Assembly (NCBI GenBank): GCA_003488445.1
Contig: DNLO01000125.1
Coordinates: 1 to 8,762, forward strand
DNA from: Lachnospiraceae bacterium
GTDB lineage: Bacteria > Bacillota > Clostridia > Lachnospirales > Lachnospiraceae
Reading direction: 5' to 3'
Length of the DNA stretch: 8,762 nt
Shown here: piece by piece, positions 1 through 5,864 of the stretch
How the letters are laid out: each line of letters begins with the position of its first letter
How positions within the stretch are numbered: the first letter of the stretch is position 1
Translations under genes and position numbers: made by a program
The notes under the pieces: generated by a model
Seen by the model: only the letters and a program-made list of their open reading frames with translations
Database searches by the model: none
What the model was told of the DNA's origin: nothing

Positions 1-531
1 GATCTCTTCGATACCATGAAGAAAAAGCTGGGAGATAAACAGGTGATAGCTGAGGATCTGGGACTTCTGACACCCTCGGTGCTCCGCCTCCTGAAAAGGA
101 CCGGCTATCCCGGCATGAAGGTGCTGCAGTTCGCCTTCTGTGCGAAGGACGAGTCTGCTTATCTGCCCCAGAACCATATCAAAAACTGTGTGATCTATAC
201 GGGAACCCACGACAACGACACGACTCTGTCATGGTACCGCGATCTGAGTGCCGCGGACCGGAGATTTGCGTCAGAGTATCTTAACATACCGGCCGGTGTG
301 AAGGATGCGGACATACCCTGGTACTTCATAAGGAGTGCGCTGGCATCGGTGGCGGATACAGCCATAATACCAATGCAGGATGTACTGTCCCTGCCGCACA
401 AAGCACGTATGAACACTCCCTCCACCATAGGAGGCAACTGGCAGTGGAGGATGAAGAGGGGAGCCTTCAGCAAGACAAGACAGAACAAGCTGAAAAAACT
501 CACGGAGTTATACGGAAGAGCCAGGATATGA
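1..531 (+). CDS. malQ: 4-alpha-glucanotransferase (amylomaltase), C-terminal part
   Basis: C-terminal 176 residues of a GH77 4-alpha-glucanotransferase, which moves alpha-1,4-glucan segments between maltodextrins or glycogen-derived chains in the cytoplasm. The frame is open from base 1, so the gene begins upstream; the ATG at 16 is internal. Family motifs are clear: AEDLG, with the Glu at fragment residue 18 matching the GH77 acid/base, then TGYPGMKVLQFAF, and YTGTHDNDT, with Asp71 matching the conserved transition-state aspartate. The nucleophile Asp lies before the window. Late motifs (MQDVL, RMNTPSTIGGNWQWR) and the stop position suit a normal full-length C-terminus. The next gene starts 64 nt downstream with no terminator between. 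Family assignment is very secure; which glucan it acts on in vivo cannot be seen. Confidence 0.95.
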   Translation, partial: DLFDTMKKKLGDKQVIAEDLGLLTPSVLRLLKRTGYPGMKVLQFAFCAKDESAYLPQNHIKNCVIYTGTHDNDTTLSWYRDLSAADRRFASEYLNIPAGVKDADIPWYFIRSALASVADTAIIPMQDVLSLPHKARMNTPSTIGGNWQWRMKRGAFSKTRQNKLKKLTELYGRARI

Positions 532-537
532 TATACT
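529..537 (+). promoter_or_regulatory. Possible extended -10 promoter for the c-di-GMP gene block
   Basis: The malQ stop codon TGA runs directly into TATACT, giving TGATATACT, a near match to the extended -10 element TGnTATAAT. No good -35 hexamer lies 16-18 nt upstream (best about 3 of 6), which extended -10 promoters can tolerate. It would start transcription about 50 nt before the sensor-GGDEF gene. This is a pattern match only; read-through from malQ is equally possible because no terminator is visible. Confidence 0.3.
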
Positions 538-595
538 ATACGGGGGTTACGAGATATCGGGGATTTCACATACCGCTTTGAACGTGAGATAAGAG

Positions 596-2587
596 ATGCC
601 GGATAAAAGAAGACCCGTCGTAGAGATAATGACGGGGCAGTTCAGTGAGGACAGTTCCATACGTTTTTTGAATATGATGCTCGATGAGCTGAAGGGCTCC
701 GGCATCGATGTAAGGTTCTACTTCGGAGGCGTATCGACGCTGGTACTGGAGAAGTACGATATGAGCGATATAGGTTTCGGCTGTCATCATTTTTCTCTTT
801 ATTCATACTGCAACTACGAAGCGCCGGATGCCATAGTGATGATATTCGGCAGTATCAATGTGGGCCAGAAGCAGCATATGGAGATCCATGACTTCATGAA
901 ACGTATGCCCAGGGTGCCGGTGATACTGCTGAAGGAAGATACCGAGCTGCCGGAGAATCCCGGAAGCATAAGCATCAACATGGACAACTACGATGGCATG
1001 CGAAAATGTGTGATGCATCTGCTGGATGAACACGGAGTGAAGAGACCGGGCTATGTATCCGGACCTGAGGATCACTCGGACAGCAGACTGAGACTGGCAG
1101 CATACCGCGATGCCCTCGAAGAGCGCGGCATCCCGTATGACGAGAGCATGGTAGTATACGGAGACTACGAGAGCCATGTGGATCCCGTGGTAGAAGAACT
1201 CTTTGCAGCACATCCCGATATGGATGCGGTGATCTCGGCGAACGATGCCATGGCGACTGCGGTATACAGGGTAGCAGCAAAGCACGGCAGGACGGTGGGA
1301 GAGGATCTGCTCGTTACCGGGTTTGATAATATACCGATAGCGGCACATATGAAGCCGTCCCTGACCACAGTCTATCAGGACTATGCCGGGATAGCGAAGG
1401 CTACGGCAGAAGAGCTGAAGAAGCTTTTTTCGGGAGGGGTGATCAATACCAGGCTTTTGCCTGCACAGTTCATAAAAAGATGCTCCTGCGGCTGTAATGA
1501 ACATCAGAGCGTGATGCAGACGGAAGACGGAGACAGCGAAGGCAGGATACTGCTGATGGATACCTGGCTTCACGCAAGTCAGGTGCAGATGAGGTCCATG
1601 GTACTGTCTCTTATTCTGAGGGAACTGGAGTCGAGTACTTCCTCCATGAAGGACTTCTTCGCGAAACTCGCTCAGGAAATGATGCACCTGAAGATAAAAA
1701 GCTCCTTTGTATGTCTTCTGGAGGAGCCTGTTACCATGCGGGACGGTGAGATGATAGAGGCTCCCGAGACCATCAGACTCGTCATGAAGCAGTGGGGAGA
1801 AGAATGCGATTCTTATGACATGGATACGGCTCCGGAGATAGGGTACGGGCAGATGACAGAGCTCATACGACCATCGGAAGAAGCTGTATACATGACGGAT
1901 TTTATACTGTTTCACGGCAGGGAACAGTACGGGGTATGGAGTGCCGAGATAGATATCAATGATGCTTTCTTCTATGAGACACTGTCTCTGGAGATAGGAA
2001 GCGCACTGTATACGCTGAGGGCATCCCTTGCGGAGCAGAAGCTGAGAAGTGATCTGGAGCTAAAGAACAAGATCCTGGACTATGCGGCAAGTCATGACCA
2101 GCTCACCGGCATACTGAACCGGACGGGGGTCATGAGCAGTATGGTCGACTACATAAGCGGGAAAAGAAAGGACGGAACATGCTGTTTCCTGGCGGTCATG
2201 GCAGATCTCGACCACCTCAAACAGATAAATGATACCTTCGGACACAATGAAGGTGACAGTGCGATACGTGCCGCAGCTGATATAATAAAAGCTGCCCTGC
2301 CGGAAGGCAGTCCTTTCGGGCGCACAGGCGGAGATGAATTTACCGCTATAATGGAGTGCAGCTCTGCTGAGGACGGAGACAGACTCAAGGCCGATATCAA
2401 AAAGGCCTGCGGAGATTATAATCTGAATTCGGGCAAGGAATACTACGTGGATCTGTCCGTGGGATACTGCCTGATGGCAGAGTATGAGGATATGCAGCAT
2501 CTCATACATATCATGCAGAAGGCAGATAAGATGCTCTATGAAGAAAAGAAGTACAGAAGGGAAAGCGTAGTCCGTAAGGACGGGTAA
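596..2587 (+). CDS. LacI-type ligand-binding domain fused to GGDEF diguanylate cyclase (cytoplasmic)
   Basis: A 663-residue one-component sensor. Residues about 5-295 form a LacI/periplasmic-binding-like fold: ISANDAMA (Asn216-Asp217) and VTGFDN (240-245) followed by a typical PSLTTV hinge segment. There is no N-terminal helix-turn-helix: an in-frame TAA at 590-592 blocks extension, and beta-strand 1 begins at residue 8. There is no signal peptide or membrane helix, so the ligand is sensed inside the cell. A CSCGC motif (Cys296, 298, 300) ends the domain. Residues about 310-485 are a GAF-like or unrecognised middle region, then a helical linker. The GGDEF domain (about 500-655) has HDQLTG, ADLDHLKQIND with metal-type Asp537, and an intact GGDEF at 578-582, so it should make c-di-GMP from GTP. 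RxxD is absent at the expected inhibitory position. The ribosome site is weak (GTGAG). The ligand is unknown; neighbouring malQ hints at a sugar. Confidence 0.9.
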   Translation: MPDKRRPVVEIMTGQFSEDSSIRFLNMMLDELKGSGIDVRFYFGGVSTLVLEKYDMSDIGFGCHHFSLYSYCNYEAPDAIVMIFGSINVGQKQHMEIHDFMKRMPRVPVILLKEDTELPENPGSISINMDNYDGMRKCVMHLLDEHGVKRPGYVSGPEDHSDSRLRLAAYRDALEERGIPYDESMVVYGDYESHVDPVVEELFAAHPDMDAVISANDAMATAVYRVAAKHGRTVGEDLLVTGFDNIPIAAHMKPSLTTVYQDYAGIAKATAEELKKLFSGGVINTRLLPAQFIKRCSCGCNEHQSVMQTEDGDSEGRILLMDTWLHASQVQMRSMVLSLILRELESSTSSMKDFFAKLAQEMMHLKIKSSFVCLLEEPVTMRDGEMIEAPETIRLVMKQWGEECDSYDMDTAPEIGYGQMTELIRPSEEAVYMTDFILFHGREQYGVWSAEIDINDAFFYETLSLEIGSALYTLRASLAEQKLRSDLELKNKILDYAASHDQLTGILNRTGVMSSMVDYISGKRKDGTCCFLAVMADLDHLKQINDTFGHNEGDSAIRAAADIIKAALPEGSPFGRTGGDEFTAIMECSSAEDGDRLKADIKKACGDYNLNSGKEYYVDLSVGYCLMAEYEDMQHLIHIMQKADKMLYEEKKYRRESVVRKDG

Positions 2588-2594
2588 CAGACGT

Positions 2595-3767
2595 TTGAAG
2601 GACAAGAGTTTCATTTATTACGGATATGAGCGTGCCACCTACGAGGACTGTAAAAGTCTGATATCGGTCATGAACAGGCGGCATTTCGGCATCTTAAGCA
2701 TCTGGTTCATCGTGGTCGCCGCCGTGTACCTTTTCTTTTCGTGGAACAATATGAACGGCTTTAATTCGACCTATACGCCTACTTTGTTCACATTCTTCGC
2801 GATGAGCATGGCGATGGAGATCTTCATCCGCGTATTTCCAAAACTGGCGGACAGATGGGGAAAGGTCCTGATGCATGTCATAATGCTCTTACTCATGGGA
2901 TTCGGGACAGTATGCTCCTCCATACAGCCCTATATGGCAGCTACGATCTTTCTGGTGATCCTGGTCATCATAGCTCTCTCATTCATCACCAATATGGTGG
3001 ATATGCTGGCTATGCTTGCGATAGGATGCACCTGCTTCCTGCTGGTATCAAACAATATAAAGCCCATATCCATATTTAAGCAGGATCTTTTCAATGTGAT
3101 GGTGGTGGTGGCACTTTCCATAGTGCTCCACTATACTTTCCAACGTGCACATATACGTCAGTTCATAACCTACAGACAGAGTACGAGGATGCAGCAGGAG
3201 CTGGAGATCAAGTCCTCTTTTGACGCGCTGACTTCACTGCTGAACAGGGGACGGTTCTTCTCCATGGCAGGAGAGGTGCTGCGTCAGGAGAACGAGGACT
3301 GCATTGTGCTGGGTCTGATAGATCTGGATAAGTTCAAGCAGATAAACGACACCATGGGACATCAGATGGGAGACAAGGTCATACAGCTGGCGGGCAAGAC
3401 CATACTGGATACTCTTGGAATAGAGTATGATGAGAAATGGTCCTTCCCGGAAAGGGCGATAAAGGACGGGCTCAGCTTCGCGGGGAGACTGGGCGGAGAC
3501 GAGTTCGTGGTCCTGATAAGAAACCTGAAGGATGAGGATGAGATGAGAGAGGCCTTCGACAAGCTGCTGGCAACTCTCAATGATGTAAAGCTGGAAGGCA
3601 TGGAAGGTATACATGCTTCTATCGGCGTGACGACTATAGGCAACGATGACAGGGACATAGACGAGGCATATACAAGAGCGGATGAGGCCCTCTACAGGTC
3701 CAAGGAAGCCGGACGCAACAGGGTGTCTCTGGACCGTGGTGATACGGAAGGCGGTGAGACGACATGA
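2595..3767 (+). CDS. Six-helix membrane diguanylate cyclase (GGDEF), TTG start
   Basis: A 390-residue protein with six predicted transmembrane helices (about 31-50, 62-81, 90-110, 113-133, 134-152, 165-183), short loops and no sizeable external domain. A short helical linker leads to a C-terminal GGDEF domain with DALTSLLNR (Asp210), LIDLDKFKQIND (Asp243), GRLGGDEF (GGDEF 300-304), SIGV and YRSKEAGRNRV, all expected of an active GTP-to-c-di-GMP cyclase facing the cytoplasm. The segment before GGDEF is longer than usual by roughly 15 residues and has no RxxD in the inhibitory-site position. TTG at 2595 is the likely start: it lies 7 nt after the upstream stop and keeps a cytoplasmic lead of about 30 residues. 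The first in-frame ATG (2670) has no ribosome site. AAGGA at 2576-2580 is rather distant, so translation may be coupled to the upstream gene. What the membrane part senses is not apparent. Confidence 0.9.
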   Translation: MKDKSFIYYGYERATYEDCKSLISVMNRRHFGILSIWFIVVAAVYLFFSWNNMNGFNSTYTPTLFTFFAMSMAMEIFIRVFPKLADRWGKVLMHVIMLLLMGFGTVCSSIQPYMAATIFLVILVIIALSFITNMVDMLAMLAIGCTCFLLVSNNIKPISIFKQDLFNVMVVVALSIVLHYTFQRAHIRQFITYRQSTRMQQELEIKSSFDALTSLLNRGRFFSMAGEVLRQENEDCIVLGLIDLDKFKQINDTMGHQMGDKVIQLAGKTILDTLGIEYDEKWSFPERAIKDGLSFAGRLGGDEFVVLIRNLKDEDEMREAFDKLLATLNDVKLEGMEGIHASIGVTTIGNDDRDIDEAYTRADEALYRSKEAGRNRVSLDRGDTEGGETT

Positions 3768-4675
3768 AGCTGCTGATAATAATCGGAATACTTATACTGG
3801 TATTCAGTCTGGTCTATTTCGTACTGATGATCAAAAAGAACTGGGATGTGCTGGTGGTAGACAGCAAAAGGCTCATGGCTGAATCTGCCGCATGGATATG
3901 TATGCTGCTGGTGTTGATAGTCGCGTACGGCGGGGTATATTTGTCCGGAAATACGGATATATGGACGGTGACAGCACTGACGGCAGCGGCAGTGACAGTA
4001 CTTTGCGAAGGTGCGATGATATTCAGAAAAGTGAGAATGATCAAGGATCAGTGCATGGAGCTTCTGGAGACACTGATCTGTGTCATGGAGGCCGGGGATC
4101 CCAATCTGGACGGTCATTCTCTGCATGTGCACAATCTGGTGGGTGTGTTCTATGATTATCTGCCTACCAGATATCAGCAGCAGCTTAACTACGAGAATCT
4201 GAAATATGCTTCCCTGTTCCTTGATATGGGCAAGCTGGGCATACCCAGGAGCATACTGACAAAAAAAGGCAAGCTGACAAAGGAAGAAATGGAACTGATG
4301 CGAAGGCATCCTGAGATCTGCGTGAAGATAGTCGAGCCGGTTAGTTCTTTTTCGATGATATCCGACTGGATACTGTATCATCATGAAAGAGTGGACGGCA
4401 AGGGGTATCATGGACTGAAGGGCAGCGAGATACCGCTGGCAGCCAGGATGATCACTATAGCCGATACATACTCTGCCATGACGATGGACAGGACATATAA
4501 AGCCTCTATGAATTACGAGGATGCTGTGATAGAGTTAAGACAGGCTGCGGGAACACAGCTCGATGAAGAACTCGTGGGATACTTCCTGGAGATACCAAGA
4601 CACAGATTGGATGAGTGTATGGTCTCGGTCCGTGCTATAATGGGCAGGTATCACGATGAGCATTTCGGGGATTGA
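3764..4675 (+). CDS. Membrane HD-GYP protein with altered signature (LD and GYH)
   Basis: A 303-residue protein with three predicted membrane helices (about 3-23, 42-60, 66-86) and a cytoplasmic HD-GYP domain (about 100-300), the family that hydrolyses c-di-GMP at a di- or tri-metal centre. Most metal ligands can be placed: Glu109, His118 (GHS), Asp154, His182 (RRHPEI), His206-His207 (YHHE) and Asp234 (IADTY). The family's HD is Leu153-Asp154 (FLDMGKLGIP), so one histidine ligand is lost, and GYP is Gly-Tyr-His at 214-216. The remaining fold, including KLGIP and GLKGSEIPLAARM, is well kept, so this is not a decaying pseudogene. It could be a weak phosphodiesterase, one using a different metal set, or a c-di-GMP binding sensor. 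Its ATG overlaps the cyclase stop by 4 nt (ATGA), with GGTGAG 5 nt upstream, so the two are translationally coupled. Confidence 0.88.
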   Translation: MKLLIIIGILILVFSLVYFVLMIKKNWDVLVVDSKRLMAESAAWICMLLVLIVAYGGVYLSGNTDIWTVTALTAAAVTVLCEGAMIFRKVRMIKDQCMELLETLICVMEAGDPNLDGHSLHVHNLVGVFYDYLPTRYQQQLNYENLKYASLFLDMGKLGIPRSILTKKGKLTKEEMELMRRHPEICVKIVEPVSSFSMISDWILYHHERVDGKGYHGLKGSEIPLAARMITIADTYSAMTMDRTYKASMNYEDAVIELRQAAGTQLDEELVGYFLEIPRHRLDECMVSVRAIMGRYHDEHFGD

Positions 4676-4705
4676 CACGAAGATAATATGACAAGGAGAA
4701 ATGAA

Positions 4706-5707
4706 ATGAAGAAGATACTGGCAGCTTTCATGGTATTTGGCCTGGCGGTGGCTGCCATGACGGGATGCGGCGGCAACAAGGCGACTATAGACACCATGGA
4801 GCTGAAGATCGGGGTGTCTACGGGAGAGGACGATCCGAGAAATATCGCGGCTAAGGAGTTTGCGGATGAGATAGCAGCGAAGACCGGCGGAAAGCTGACA
4901 GCAAAGGTATATCCTTCAGGGGAGCTCGGAGGAGACGCCGCCCTGATAGACGCTCTGGCTGCAAAATCCGGAAAAGTGGATATCGTCATAAGCGATGCTT
5001 CAAACTTCGCTACTTATGAGCCCAAGATGGGAATATCCGCACTGCCGTTCCTTTTTGATGACTTCGATACGGCATGGGCTTTCATGGACAGCGATGTAGA
5101 GGCAGAGGCTGAGGAGCCGCTGCTGAAAAAGAATATAAGGGTGCTGGCTCATTACTGCAACGGATTCAGGTGTGTGACCAATTCAAAGAAGCCGATAGAG
5201 ACACCGGAAGATATGAAGGGACTGGTGATACGTACACCGGAGAATCCCATAATAATGGCTACCATGTCGGCTCTGGGAGCCAGTCCTCAGCCCTTATCGT
5301 TCTCCGAACTGTATCCGGCTCTGCAGCAGGGAATATATGATGCACAGGAGAATCCTATCCCCGTTATATACAACAACAATCTGTATGAGGTGCAGGATTA
5401 TCTGTCAGTAACAAACCATATCTACTCGGGCATGTGTTTCGTGATATCCGAGGATATATGGCAGAGGATGCCCGCAGAGTATCAGGAGATCCTGAAGGAG
5501 GCCGCAAAAGGCTCGGCTGAGTCCGACAGAGAGAGCAACAGGCTCCAGACAGAGAATCTGTTGGATGAGCTCGAGAAGGCCGGCATGAAGATAAACGAGC
5601 CGGATCTGGCTCCGTTTGCTGATGTCACGGCATCGGTTATTTCCGACAATGCGTCGGTATACGGCGATCTGTATCAGAAGCTCCAGGACTGGAGAGCGGC
5701 GCACTGA
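4706..5707 (+). CDS. dctP: TRAP transporter substrate-binding lipoprotein (DctP family)
   Basis: A 333-residue extracytoplasmic solute-binding protein of the DctP/TRAP family, which captures small organic acids. I chose ATG 4706 because AAGGAG (4693-4698) sits 7 nt before it; ATG 4688 is in frame but lies upstream of that site. The N-terminus is a lipoprotein signal (MKK, hydrophobic core, AMTGC with Cys21 as the lipid-modified residue). The mature protein shows family features: YPSGELGGD, an ALPFLF segment, DMKGLVIRTPENPI with Arg176 at the carboxylate-binding arginine position, ELYPALQQGIYDAQENP, and the long C-terminal helix. The DctQ and DctM membrane subunits, usually adjacent, are absent: 30 nt upstream is the HD-GYP gene and downstream is a kinase. 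It may serve a transporter encoded elsewhere or a sensor. The ligand cannot be named. Confidence 0.92.
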   Translation: MKKILAAFMVFGLAVAAMTGCGGNKATIDTMELKIGVSTGEDDPRNIAAKEFADEIAAKTGGKLTAKVYPSGELGGDAALIDALAAKSGKVDIVISDASNFATYEPKMGISALPFLFDDFDTAWAFMDSDVEAEAEEPLLKKNIRVLAHYCNGFRCVTNSKKPIETPEDMKGLVIRTPENPIIMATMSALGASPQPLSFSELYPALQQGIYDAQENPIPVIYNNNLYEVQDYLSVTNHIYSGMCFVISEDIWQRMPAEYQEILKEAAKGSAESDRESNRLQTENLLDELEKAGMKINEPDLAPFADVTASVISDNASVYGDLYQKLQDWRAAH

Positions 5708-5864
5708 TACGCACAGCGGTATACCGGAGTATGGACCGGATCAAAATCATATAGTGAACGAAAAATGACAGTAAGCGGGCTCAAACGTGTAGCGGATGAG
5801 CTCGCTTCGTGCAATCCGGCGATGCGTATACACGAAAGGATCAATAAAAGGGAGGGGCACTGAT
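5708..5864 (+). promoter_or_regulatory. Leader and possible promoter region of the polyphosphate kinase gene
   Basis: The only sizeable gene-free stretch between complete genes, 157 nt. It contains TATAGT at 5750-5755, a plausible -10 with no convincing -35, and then an inverted repeat: AAGCGGGCTC (5773-5782) pairs with GAGCTCGCTT (5798-5807) as a 10-bp stem with one G-U pair and a 15-nt loop. No T-run follows, so it is not a typical intrinsic terminator. It matches no riboswitch that I recognise. The purine-rich GGGAGGGG at 5850-5857 is the ribosome site for ATG 5865. Confidence 0.35.

Noticed and set aside
803..1915. Long open frame of 370 codons on the minus strand opposite the sensor-GGDEF gene
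   Set aside because: It is rich in His, Tyr, Cys and Arg with no recognisable domain, lies wholly opposite a clear multi-domain protein, and is a product of codon bias on the other strand. The same applies to the minus-strand frames at 3692-4411, 6699-7250 and 8238-8696.
596..2587. Sensor-GGDEF protein as a secreted or membrane receptor, as suggested by its binding-protein fold
   Set aside because: No signal peptide or hydrophobic helix occurs anywhere in the 663 residues, and the upstream stop prevents an N-terminal extension.
4261..4267. Slippery heptamer of seven A residues in the HD-GYP gene, in the right phase for -1 slippage
   Set aside because: The conserved HD-GYP sequence continues in the same frame to the normal stop, and no obvious downstream stem or useful -1 product was seen.
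4688..4705. Earlier in-frame ATG for the TRAP binding protein
   Set aside because: It would put MTRRNE before the signal peptide, and the AAGGAG ribosome site lies downstream of it and is well spaced for ATG 4706.
5773..5807. Intrinsic terminator after dctP
   Set aside because: The stem is good, but the loop is 15 nt and only two T residues follow, so it does not meet the usual form.
5796..5864. Upstream ATG giving a 23-residue longer polyphosphate kinase
   Set aside because: The ATG overlaps the 3' arm of a hairpin, has no ribosome site, and the extra residues do not resemble the family; ATG 5865 has a strong purine-rich site.
5708..5864. c-di-GMP riboswitch in the leader, considered because of the signalling genes nearby
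   Set aside because: The conserved GEMM-type core sequence and paired helices are not present; only a simple hairpin is seen.
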